64,000 nt of DNA, taken from the NCBI GenBank assembly GCA_050294475.1, contig JBNKOE010000024.1, forward strand, positions 310,001 through 374,000, read 5' to 3'. The first letter of the stretch is position 1. Every line of letters begins with the position of its first letter. This document shows positions 9,747 to 17,769 of this stretch, piece after piece. This stretch comes from Thalassobellus sp050294475. Its GTDB lineage: Bacteria; Bacteroidota; Bacteroidia; Flavobacteriales; Flavobacteriaceae. The notes beneath the pieces are model-generated. The model had not been told where the DNA came from. It did no database searches and was given only the letters and a program-made list of their open reading frames with translations. The position numbers were made by a program, and so were the translations under genes.

Positions 9747-11576
9747 TTGATGAAAAACAATTATTTTTTAGCTTTAGTATTATTAGTTTCTACTATTGTA
9801 AATGCTCAAAACGAGCCTGTTAAACAACAAGACACAACGAAGCTAGGTGAAGTGATAATCTCTTCAACTCGAATAAATTTACCTTTTAAGGAAAACTCTA
9901 GAACCATTTCTATAATTTCTTCAGAAGATATTAAAAATAGTGCAGCCAATAATATTGCCGATTTATTACAACAAGTAGCTGGTTTAGATATTAGACGTCG
10001 TGGTACTGCTGGTAGTCAAGCCGATTTATACATTAGAGGAGGAGGTTTCGACCAAACCTTATTACTTATTGATGGTGTAAAAATGGACGATGCACAAACA
10101 GGTCATCATACCATGAATGCAGCATTGCCAATAGAGGTTATTGAGCGTATTGAAATAATAAAAGGTCCGGCAGCTCGTGTATTTGGGCAAAATGCTTTTA
10201 CTGGTGCTATAAATATTGTCACTAAAAAAGAATTAAAAAATACCGTTTCTGTTAAAACCGAAACAGGTTCTTTTGGACAATTTAATGGAGGTGTTACTGT
10301 TGGTGCAGACTTAGATAATTCATCACATATTGTACATATTGATAAAATGACCTCTGCAGGTTATCGCCATAATACCGATTACGATAACAGTAATTATTTT
10401 GTGAAAAGCATTTTTAATAAAAACAAAAAAGCTATTGAAATGATTACTACGTTTCAAGAGCGAAAATTTGGTGCGAATGGATTTTATGCTAGAGCAAGTG
10501 CTACTGAACAATATGAAGAAACTCAAAATAGTTTAATTAGTTTTTCTACACAGTTTAAAACTGAAAGACTAACTATGACACCTCGTATTTACTGGAAACG
10601 AAATCAGGATGAATATGTATACTTAAGAAACGACCCAACGGTTTACAGAAACTTACACATTACCAACAAAATGGGTGCAGAAGTTAATGGGAGTTACAGA
10701 TCGAACGCAGGAATTACTGGCTTTGGTGTCGATATTTCTAAAGTTTATATTAAAAGTAATAATTTAGGCGATCGTAATAGATTTATGACGACGCTATTTT
10801 TAGAACATGCATTTAAATTTAATAATTTAGATATTACACCAGGTGTTGCTGTCACTTATTTTTCAGATTTCGATTTTTATGCCTTTCCTGGTTTAGACAT
10901 AGGTTTAAAAATAAGCGACCAATTAAAAGCCTACGGAAACATTGGTTACACCTACAGAATCCCAACTTATACAGATTTGTATTATAACGACTCAAGTACA
11001 GCAGGAAATCCAAATTTAGAAGTAGAAGAAGCTTTTTCTCAAGAAATTGGAATTAAATATTTCTCTCCTAAATTTTCAGGTTCATTAGCAGCTTATAACA
11101 GAGATGCACAAAACTTGATTGATTTTATTCGTCCAAACACAACAGAAACCATCTACACAGCTACTAACATTACCGATGTTAATACTAAAGGTTTTGAAGC
11201 TAATGCGGCATATCATTTTAAAATAAGCGATTATAACCAAACACTTGCTATTGGATATAATTTTTTAGAAGATGATATTTTAAACCAAAATAAAGAACTA
11301 TCTCGCTACTCTCTTAACACCCTTAAACATCATTTCACCACACGTTTAAGCACACAATTATTTAAAAATGTAAGCCAAAATATTATATACAAACATGCGC
11401 AACGTACTACAGGAGATAGCTACAATGTATGGGATGCTTCATTAGCTATAAACCTAAAACAATTAGAATTTACAATAACAGCAAGCAATATTTTTAATGC
11501 CGACTATATTGAAGCTGGTTTTGTACCCATGCCTCCAAGCAATTTATTATTTGGCTTGAGATATAATTTTAAATAA
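9747..11576 (+). CDS. Small TonB-dependent receptor, BtuB-like
   Basis: This 609-residue outer-membrane receptor has a signal peptide (about 1-21, ending TIVNAQ), a TonB-box region (TTKLGEVIISSTR), and a plug with DLYIRGGGFDQTLLLIDGVKMDD and EIIKGPAARVFGQNAFTGAINIVTKK. A 22-strand-type barrel ends in a terminal aromatic-containing strand (LLFGLRYNFK). It lacks the carboxypeptidase-like domain of the other receptors and has the size of vitamin B12 receptors. The neighbours (a MocR-type regulator and bioB) suggest a vitamin or cofactor substrate. Biotin is a possibility by context only. A terminator at 11588-11619 separates it from bioB. Confidence 0.82.
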   Translation: MMKNNYFLALVLLVSTIVNAQNEPVKQQDTTKLGEVIISSTRINLPFKENSRTISIISSEDIKNSAANNIADLLQQVAGLDIRRRGTAGSQADLYIRGGGFDQTLLLIDGVKMDDAQTGHHTMNAALPIEVIERIEIIKGPAARVFGQNAFTGAINIVTKKELKNTVSVKTETGSFGQFNGGVTVGADLDNSSHIVHIDKMTSAGYRHNTDYDNSNYFVKSIFNKNKKAIEMITTFQERKFGANGFYARASATEQYEETQNSLISFSTQFKTERLTMTPRIYWKRNQDEYVYLRNDPTVYRNLHITNKMGAEVNGSYRSNAGITGFGVDISKVYIKSNNLGDRNRFMTTLFLEHAFKFNNLDITPGVAVTYFSDFDFYAFPGLDIGLKISDQLKAYGNIGYTYRIPTYTDLYYNDSSTAGNPNLEVEEAFSQEIGIKYFSPKFSGSLAAYNRDAQNLIDFIRPNTTETIYTATNITDVNTKGFEANAAYHFKISDYNQTLAIGYNFLEDDILNQNKELSRYSLNTLKHHFTTRLSTQLFKNVSQNIIYKHAQRTTGDSYNVWDASLAINLKQLEFTITASNIFNADYIEAGFVPMPPSNLLFGLRYNFK

Positions 11577-11587
11577 ATATAATTTGA

Positions 11588-11619
11588 CAAAAAAGACTAG
11601 ACAAAAATCTAGTCTTTTT
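11588..11619 (+). terminator. Rho-independent terminator after BtuB-like receptor
   Basis: AAAGACTAGA and TCTAGTCTTT form a stem around CAAAAA, flanked by A-run and T-run. It lies 12 nt past the receptor stop and about 50 nt before bioB. Confidence 0.82.
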
Positions 11620-11669
11620 AATTTTATAATCAATAGAAAACACTAAATAATAGCTAAAACGATAGTCAC

Positions 11670-12758
11670 ATGAGCGAAACTAAACACAACTGGACTAAAG
11701 AAGAAATTCTAGAGATATATAATAAACCATTAATGGAATTGCTTTACCAAGCAGCAACAGTACATCGCTTACACCATGATCCAAATACAGTTCAAGTAAG
11801 TACTTTAGTTTCTATTAAAACAGGAGGATGTTCAGAAGATTGTGGGTATTGTCCGCAATCAGCTCGTTATCATACCAATATTGAAGAAAATGATTTAATG
11901 AGTGTACAACAAGTAAAAGCACAGGCATTACGTGCCAAATCTGGAGGAAGTTCGCGTGTATGCATGGGAGCCGCTTGGAGAAATGTAAAAGATGGGAAAG
12001 AATTTGACCAAGTGTTAGAAATGGTACGCACTATTAATAAGCTCGACATGGAAGTATGCTGTACATTAGGCATGATTACCGAAAACCAAGCACAACGATT
12101 AGCAGAAGCTGGTTTATATGCATACAATCATAATTTAGACTCCTCTGAAGAATATTACAAAGAAGTAATTTCAACACGAGGCTATCAAGACAGACTCGAT
12201 ACTATTAACAATGTACGTAAAACCAATGTAACAGTTTGCTCTGGAGGTATTATTGGTATGGGTGAAAGTATTGAAGATAGAGCCGGTATGCTTGTCTCTC
12301 TTTCAACATTAAACCCACAACCTGAATCGACACCTATTAATGCTTTAGTTGCTGTTGAAGGTACTCCTCTTGAAAACCAAAAACCCATCTCTATTTGGGA
12401 AATAATTAGAATGGTTGCTACAACACGAATTGTAATGCCCGAAACCCAAGTACGTTTAAGCGCAGGAAGAACACAAATGTCTAGAGAAGGACAAGCCATG
12501 TGCTTTTTTGCAGGTGCTAACTCTATTTTTGCTGGCGATAAATTATTAACCACACCAAATCCTGATGTAAATGAAGACCTAAAAATGTTTGAGTTGCTAG
12601 GATTAAATCCACAAAAACCTTTTACTAAAAAAGTGCAACCAAAAACGGTTGAAGCTCCAGAATCTCAATATGAAGCATTAGGTGAAAAACCAAAATGGAC
12701 ACGCCCTAAGCATACTATTGAACGTAATGTAATTGCAAAAAAGAAAGCAACAAAATAA
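11670..12758 (+). CDS. bioB: Biotin synthase
   Basis: This 362-residue radical-SAM enzyme inserts sulfur into dethiobiotin to form biotin. The [4Fe-4S] motif CSEDCGYC (Cys54, Cys58, Cys61) binds the SAM cluster. Further family signatures include SGGSSRVCMGAAWR, YNHNLDSSEEYY, CSGGIIGMGE and RLSAGRTQMS, the last holding the arginine of the [2Fe-2S] site. The lysine-rich C-terminal tail (about 320-362) is longer than in E. coli BioB but is common in Bacteroidota. No other bio gene is nearby. Confidence 0.97.
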   Translation: MSETKHNWTKEEILEIYNKPLMELLYQAATVHRLHHDPNTVQVSTLVSIKTGGCSEDCGYCPQSARYHTNIEENDLMSVQQVKAQALRAKSGGSSRVCMGAAWRNVKDGKEFDQVLEMVRTINKLDMEVCCTLGMITENQAQRLAEAGLYAYNHNLDSSEEYYKEVISTRGYQDRLDTINNVRKTNVTVCSGGIIGMGESIEDRAGMLVSLSTLNPQPESTPINALVAVEGTPLENQKPISIWEIIRMVATTRIVMPETQVRLSAGRTQMSREGQAMCFFAGANSIFAGDKLLTTPNPDVNEDLKMFELLGLNPQKPFTKKVQPKTVEAPESQYEALGEKPKWTRPKHTIERNVIAKKKATK

Positions 12759-13029
12759 CTATTAAAAATATATTGAAGTACAAAAAAATATATAGTATAA
12801 ATGAACTGTTCAAATATTATTTTTATAATTATTTATTCTTCTTAAATTCATAGAACATTCCGCATATAAAACCATTTTCTACGAAAATTTTTCAAAAACT
12901 ATTTCAAATAATTCTAAATTTCCTGTAACAAAAATCACCTTTAAAATACCTATATATAAAATCAAATTTTAGTATTGTAAAACTCTCTTTAAAACTTTAC
13001 CTTACAAAAATTTTTAAAATGATTTTGTT

Positions 13030-13605
13030 ATGGCAAATTGGTTTTCAAATTTAGAATTGTTCCCAAAAATATACTGGAGTATAGCTTTATTAGGGTCTTT
13101 AATTTTTACTATATCTATGATTTTAACCTTTATTGGAAGCGACTCTGATGATTTAGGTGATATAGATAGTGAAATAGAAGGCGATACTGGTATTGGTTTT
13201 CAATTTATAACTTTTAAAAATCTCGTTGGTTTTTTCACCATTTTTGGATGGAGCGGTATTGCCTGTATTGATGCAGGGTTATCAAACCCAATAACAATCC
13301 TTATTTCTATAGTTTCCGGATTAATCATGATGACTATTATGGCAGCTATGTTTTACTACATGGGAAAACTTAACGATAGCGGCACTTTAAAATATAAAAA
13401 TGCCATAAACGCTGTTGGTGAAGTATACTTAACCATTGGTGCCAACAGATCTTCTATAGGAAAAGCACATGTAAGAATACAAGGCGCTTTAAGAGAACTC
13501 GAAGCTCTTACCGACTCAGAAACCGACTTAAAATCTGGATCTGTTATAAAAGTAAAAAATATTACTGAAAATGGAATTCTAATTGTTGAACAACTAAATA
13601 AATAA
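13030..13605 (+). CDS. NfeD-like membrane protein, flotillin partner
   Basis: This 191-residue inner-membrane protein has a hydrophobic helix at about 15-37 and further helices between about 65 and 112. An acidic loop (DSDDLGDIDSEIEGD) lies between the first and second. The C-terminal soluble region (about 125-191, with INAVGEVYLTIGANRSSIGKAHVRIQG) looks like the OB fold of NfeD proteins. The gene ends 3 nt before the flotillin gene, the classic NfeD-flotillin pairing, so the two probably act together in membrane microdomains. The 271 bp upstream (12759-13029) is AT-rich and showed no gene. Confidence 0.78.
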   Translation: MANWFSNLELFPKIYWSIALLGSLIFTISMILTFIGSDSDDLGDIDSEIEGDTGIGFQFITFKNLVGFFTIFGWSGIACIDAGLSNPITILISIVSGLIMMTIMAAMFYYMGKLNDSGTLKYKNAINAVGEVYLTIGANRSSIGKAHVRIQGALRELEALTDSETDLKSGSVIKVKNITENGILIVEQLNK

Positions 13606-13608
13606 TTT

Positions 13609-15066
13609 ATGCTACTACCTTTAACACAAACCTCTCAATCTTTAACACAAGCCTCTCAATTTGGCTTACCAATTGCTGTAATATTTGCAGTTCTATTCAT
13701 TTTTGTCTTCTTCATTGTATTAATTAGACGCTATAAACGTTGTCCTTCAGATAGAATATTAGTTGTTTACGGAAAAGTTGGCGGTGGTCAATCGGCAAAA
13801 TGTATTCATGGTGGAGCCGCTTTTATTCTTCCTGTTATTCAAGATTATCAATTTCTAGACTTAACACCTATCTCTATTGAAGTTAGTTTAGTTAATGCCT
13901 TAAGTAAGCAAAACATTCGTGTAAATGTACCATCTCGATTTACAATTGGTATTTCTACAGAGCCTGGTATTATGCAAAATGCTGCCGAAAGACTTTTAGG
14001 TTTAGGCCAAAATGAAATACAAGAATTAGCTCAAGAAATTATTTTTGGTCAGTTACGTTTAGTAGTAGCTTCAATGGATATTGAAGAAATTAATAGCGAC
14101 AGAGATAAATTTTTAACCAATATTTCTCAAAGTGTAGAGTCTGAACTTAAAAAAGTAGGATTAAAACTTATTAACGTAAACATTACAGATATTGTTGATG
14201 AGTCTGGATATATTGAAGCTTTAGGAAAAGAAGCTGCTGCACATGCTATTAATGCAGCACGTAAATCGGTTGCCGAAAAAACTAGAGATGGTTCTATTGG
14301 TGAAGCAAATGCTGTTCAAGATGAAAGAACACAAGTTGCGGCTGCCAATGCAAAAGCTGTTGAAGGTGAAAATACTGCTAAAATTGCGGTTGCAAATTCT
14401 GATTCATTACGTCGTCAAAGAGAAGCAGAAGCAGAACGCGTAGCCATAGCTTCAGAAAAAGTACAAAGCGCAAAAGCATTGCAAGAATCGTATGCTGCAG
14501 AGCAAGAAGCTGAAACTGCCAGAGCAGAAAGAGAACGTTCATCTCAAATGGCCGATGTTATAGTACCTGCCGAAATTGACAAAAAGAAAGTTGAAATTGA
14601 TGCTGAAGCTGAAGCTGAAAACATTAGAAGAATAGCAAAAGGACAAGCAGATGCCATATTATTTAAAGCACAAGCAGAAGCACAAGGTTTATATGAAGTT
14701 TTAACCAAACAAGCTGCTGGTTTAGACCAAATTGTAAAAGCTGCTGGTAACAATTCTAAAGATGCTGTTTTACTTTTAATTGCCGATAAATTACCTGAAT
14801 TAGTAAAAACACAAGCAGAAGCTATTAAAAATATTAAAATTGATAAAGTAACTGTTTGGGAAAATGGAGGAGGAAAAGATGGAAAATCATCAACTTCTAA
14901 CTTTATTTCAGGTATGTATAAATCGGTTCCACCATTACAAGAAATGTTTAATATGGCTGGTATGGAATTACCAGAGTATCTGAAAGGTAAAAATATTAAG
15001 GAAGAAACTATTGATGCTTCAAACGAAATAGATACTAATAACCTAAATACGGAAGAAGAAAACTAA
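13609..15066 (+). CDS. Flotillin-like SPFH protein
   Basis: This 485-residue membrane scaffold protein has one N-terminal helix (about 19-41, IAVIFAVLFIFVFFIVL). The SPFH/Band-7 domain follows (about 45-210, with RILVVYGKVGGG and AAERLLGLGQNEIQELAQEI), then a long Ala/Glu-rich coiled coil (about 215-360). A C-terminal region contains NFISGMYKSVPPLQEMFNMAG. These are the hallmarks of bacterial flotillins (YqiK/FloT type), which organise lipid domains at the inner membrane. It lies in an operon with the NfeD-like gene upstream (3-nt gap) and a small membrane protein downstream (28-nt gap). Confidence 0.9.
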   Translation: MLLPLTQTSQSLTQASQFGLPIAVIFAVLFIFVFFIVLIRRYKRCPSDRILVVYGKVGGGQSAKCIHGGAAFILPVIQDYQFLDLTPISIEVSLVNALSKQNIRVNVPSRFTIGISTEPGIMQNAAERLLGLGQNEIQELAQEIIFGQLRLVVASMDIEEINSDRDKFLTNISQSVESELKKVGLKLINVNITDIVDESGYIEALGKEAAAHAINAARKSVAEKTRDGSIGEANAVQDERTQVAAANAKAVEGENTAKIAVANSDSLRRQREAEAERVAIASEKVQSAKALQESYAAEQEAETARAERERSSQMADVIVPAEIDKKKVEIDAEAEAENIRRIAKGQADAILFKAQAEAQGLYEVLTKQAAGLDQIVKAAGNNSKDAVLLLIADKLPELVKTQAEAIKNIKIDKVTVWENGGGKDGKSSTSNFISGMYKSVPPLQEMFNMAGMELPEYLKGKNIKEETIDASNEIDTNNLNTEEEN

Positions 15067-15094
15067 GAACTTCTAAATCTATTTAGTCTTATTC

Positions 15095-15577
15095 ATGAAT
15101 AATACTACACTAAGACACTTAAGAAAAATACCTCCAATCAAACTTTTGTTTGGAGGTTTACTTTTTTGCGTTGGTATTTATGGAGCAATAACTAATAATG
15201 TTTTTAATTTAGTATTATCTGGTATTGGTGTTTTTTTGATGTTAAGAGAAGGCTCTGAAATAGATTTAGCTTCTAAAAAATATCGAGAAATATATTCTGT
15301 TTTAGGAGTAAACATTGGTAAGTGGAAAAATTTACCAAATGTTGAATATGTTTCGGTTTTTAAAACTCATGAAAACAAACGAGTTCAAGGTATGGGAGCT
15401 TCTGCTAATTTTTCAAATCAGGTTTATAAATTAAACTTATTCTACAACAAGAATCAAAAAATTGAAGCTTATAGAACCGAAGATCTCAACGATGCTTTTG
15501 AAAATGCAAAATATATATCTCAAGTATTAAGCATTGATATTTTAGATGCTACTGAACGAGAATCAAAATGGTTATAA
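15095..15577 (+). CDS. Small membrane protein of the flotillin operon
   Basis: This 160-residue protein has two closely spaced hydrophobic helices (about 17-31 and 34-49: LLFGGLLFCVGIYG and NLVLSGIGVFLML). A soluble tail (about 52-160) has a pattern like a small PH-type or DUF beta domain, with KYREIYSVLGVNIGKWKNL. No family is recognised with confidence. Its spacing places it as third gene of the NfeD-flotillin operon, which hints at a link to membrane organisation. Copy B of the dispersed repeat follows it. Confidence 0.65.
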   Translation: MNNTTLRHLRKIPPIKLLFGGLLFCVGIYGAITNNVFNLVLSGIGVFLMLREGSEIDLASKKYREIYSVLGVNIGKWKNLPNVEYVSVFKTHENKRVQGMGASANFSNQVYKLNLFYNKNQKIEAYRTEDLNDAFENAKYISQVLSIDILDATERESKWL

Positions 15578-15586
15578 CTATATTTA

Positions 15587-15689
15587 ACGTTAAGGATTGA
15601 GGTATTTATTGAAGCTCTTTTTGTGTTGTTGTACACCTATGCAACACAAAAAAGCGACTACCAAAAGCCCACCCCTTGTGGTAACGTTC
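15587..15689. repeat. Flavobacterial dispersed intergenic repeat, copy B
   Basis: The 103-bp element starts AACGTTAAGGATTGAGG and ends AAGCCCACCCC...GGTAACGTTC. An internal hairpin is formed by TTTTTGTGTTG and CAACACAAAAA. The outer ends (AACGTTA/TAACGTT) are inverted and match copy A at 5699-5870. Confidence 0.6.
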
Positions 15690-15748
15690 AAATAATATTC
15701 AAATCTGGCAAGGTTTTATTAACTTTACAAATTTAAATTTATTGAACA

Positions 15749-16609
15749 TTGTCATTAAACTTACAAGACATTCCTCGTGTAAAAACTATTACAAAAGAGG
15801 ACTTTTTAAAGCACTATTTTAAACCACAAAAACCAGTGGTTATTGAACATTTTATTGAAGATTGGCCTGCTTATAGCAAGTGGAATTTAGACTATATGAA
15901 AGCTATTGGCGGCGATATTACGATTCCGTTATACGATGACAGACCTGTAGATTATAAAGATGATTTTAACGAGCCTCATGCCAAAATGAAACTTGGAGAT
16001 TATATTGATTTACTAAAAAAAGAACCTACTAAATACCGCATTTTTTTGTGGAATGCAATAAAAGAAATTCCACAATTACAAAAAGATTTTTCGTTTCCAG
16101 ATTTTGGTTTACGCCTTATGAAAGGTATTCCCATGCTATTTTTTGGTGGTAAAGATTCACATACTTTTATGCATTATGATATTGATTTAGCCAATATTTT
16201 TCATTTTCATTTTGAAGGCAAAAAACAAATCATTTTGTTTGACCAAAAACAGAATGATTTTCTATATATAATTCCGCATTCATTAATAACCAGAGAAGAC
16301 ATCGATTTTAACAATCCAGATTTAAAAAAATGGCCCATGCTAAAAAAAGCCAAAGGCTATAAAACCGAGCTTAATCACGGTGAAATATTATACATGCCCG
16401 AAGGTTATTGGCATTATATGCGATACCTAACACCTGGTTTTTCTATGAGCTTACGTGCCATTGCTAGAAACCCAAAAAATTTTAGTAAAGCTGTTTATAA
16501 TTTAGTATTTATGCGAAGTTTCGATAATATGATGCGTCGTATAAAAGGGCAAAAATGGATTGATTGGAAAAACGAACAAGCTATTATAAACACTCATAAA
16601 GGTTTGTAA
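15749..16609 (+). CDS. Cupin-like/JmjC domain protein, putative Fe(II)/2OG oxygenase
   Basis: This 286-residue cytoplasmic protein has the Cupin_8/JmjC layout: an N-terminal KPVVIEHFIEDWPAYSKW motif, the metal-binding pair H142-x-D144 in FMHYDIDLA, and a distal His222 in EGYWHYMRYL. Such proteins are Fe(II)- and 2-oxoglutarate-dependent hydroxylases of proteins or tRNA. The substrate here is unknown. The start is a TTG at 15749, chosen because the family N-terminus (VKTITKEDFLKHYF) begins soon after and no ATG is available. It stands alone. Confidence 0.85.
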   Translation: MSLNLQDIPRVKTITKEDFLKHYFKPQKPVVIEHFIEDWPAYSKWNLDYMKAIGGDITIPLYDDRPVDYKDDFNEPHAKMKLGDYIDLLKKEPTKYRIFLWNAIKEIPQLQKDFSFPDFGLRLMKGIPMLFFGGKDSHTFMHYDIDLANIFHFHFEGKKQIILFDQKQNDFLYIIPHSLITREDIDFNNPDLKKWPMLKKAKGYKTELNHGEILYMPEGYWHYMRYLTPGFSMSLRAIARNPKNFSKAVYNLVFMRSFDNMMRRIKGQKWIDWKNEQAIINTHKGL

Positions 16610-16639
16610 ACAAAACTCTTTTTTTTACAAAACTTATAA

Positions 16640-16647
16640 TATATTTG
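16640..16647 (+). promoter_or_regulatory. -7 promoter element for the barrel protein at 16672
   Basis: TATATTTG is an exact TAnnTTTG element, 25 nt upstream of the ATG at 16672. No good -33 TTTG is visible at 19-21 nt. Confidence 0.5.
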
Positions 16648-16671
16648 CGCTCTAAAATTTAAACTCAAATC

Positions 16672-17163
16672 ATGAAAAAATTAATTTTATTAGTAACCAT
16701 TCTTAGTGTATCTCTTAGTAATGGTCAAGCTTTTACCGGAAGTAACGATAACAAAGTTCAGGTTGGTGCTAACTTTCAAAATAATGCTACTGGTATTAAT
16801 ATAAGTTATGATTTTGGTGTTGGTCCAAATATGTCTTTTGGTGTATCATCAACTTATGCCTTAAGTATAAACGATGCAATTGATGCCAATTTTGGCGATC
16901 GTTTTGATATTAAAGGACGTTTTAATGCTAACTTAGGAAATGTTATTAGCTCTGATGAAAATTTTGACGTTTACCCAGGCTTAAATTTAAGTCTTAAAAA
17001 CTTTGGTGGACACTTAGGAGCACGCTACTTTTTTTCTCAAGGTTTTGGGATTTTTACCGAACTAAATATACCACTTGCAAAATACAATAACGATATTTTA
17101 ACTCCTGCTGAAAAATTACACAACCAATTCACACTTAATTTTGGTGCTGTTTTTAGCTTGTAA
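16672..17163 (+). CDS. Small outer-membrane beta-barrel protein (DUF6646-like)
   Basis: This 163-residue protein begins with a signal peptide (MKKLILLVTILSVSLSNGQ). Alternating hydrophobic strands follow, rich in Gly, Asn and Phe (KVQVGANFQNNATGINISYDFG; GGHLGARYFFSQGFGIFTELNIPLA), and it ends in a terminal-Leu barrel strand (NFGAVFSL). It is probably an eight-stranded outer-membrane barrel of the kind common in Flavobacteriia and of unknown role. A strong hairpin terminator follows. Confidence 0.7.
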   Translation: MKKLILLVTILSVSLSNGQAFTGSNDNKVQVGANFQNNATGINISYDFGVGPNMSFGVSSTYALSINDAIDANFGDRFDIKGRFNANLGNVISSDENFDVYPGLNLSLKNFGGHLGARYFFSQGFGIFTELNIPLAKYNNDILTPAEKLHNQFTLNFGAVFSL

Positions 17164-17183
17164 AAAAACCATTTAAATAAATT

Positions 17184-17218
17184 AAAAAGCGAGAAACATT
17201 AATATTTCTCGCTTTTTT
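17184..17218. terminator. Bidirectional terminator between barrel gene and recX
   Basis: AAAAAGCGAGAAA (17184-17196) and TTTCTCGCTTTTT (17205-17217) form a perfect 13-bp stem with an 8-nt loop, suited to both converging genes. Confidence 0.9.
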
Positions 17219-17225
17219 GTTTCTA

Positions 17226-17699
17226 TTATTTGATAAGTTCGTTAGCTTTTTCATACACTAAATACGATTCCCAGCCACGATATAAAAAATAGTCGATAAA
17301 TTTTTTACGTTTCTTAAAAACGTTGCTCTCTTTTATAGAATTAACTCTTTTTTCGGCTAAATCGTTAAAATACTCGTTGTACTCCGTTTCTTCTATCGTT
17401 GCAAGTGCCTGATTTATATTAACTTTGGACACGTCTTTTTTTTTAAGTTCGAAAGATAATCGACGACGACCCCAAGCCTTAATTTTGAACTTACCTCGAA
17501 CAAATGTTTTGGCAAAACGTTCTTCATTTAGAAAGTTATGCTCTAACAGGTGTACAATAATAACATCTATGGCTTCAGGTATCATATACATACCTTCTAG
17601 CTTTTGCCTTACTTCTTGATGACATCGTTCTTGATACGCACAATAATGCTCTAGTTTTTTAGTAGCTTCTTGTACCGTATATGTTTTTTTGGTTTGCAT
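17226..17699 (-). CDS. recX: RecX, regulator of RecA
   Basis: This 157-residue helical-repeat protein carries RecX signatures: ATKKLEHYCAYQERCHQEVRQKL, ...VIIVHLLEHNFLNEERFAKTFVRGKF..., and KAWGRRRLSFELKKKDV. RecX binds RecA filaments and inhibits or trims them during recombination and SOS. The length and three-helix repeats fit the family. It is not adjacent to recA here and stands alone, divergent from a T9SS cargo gene. Confidence 0.92.
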   Translation of the reverse strand: MQTKKTYTVQEATKKLEHYCAYQERCHQEVRQKLEGMYMIPEAIDVIIVHLLEHNFLNEERFAKTFVRGKFKIKAWGRRRLSFELKKKDVSKVNINQALATIEETEYNEYFNDLAEKRVNSIKESNVFKKRKKFIDYFLYRGWESYLVYEKANELIK

Positions 17700-17769
17700 A
17701 ACATGCCAAAAATAACAATTGAAATATTAAAAATACATTGTTAAACTCCAAAGTTTAAATTTAACGATT

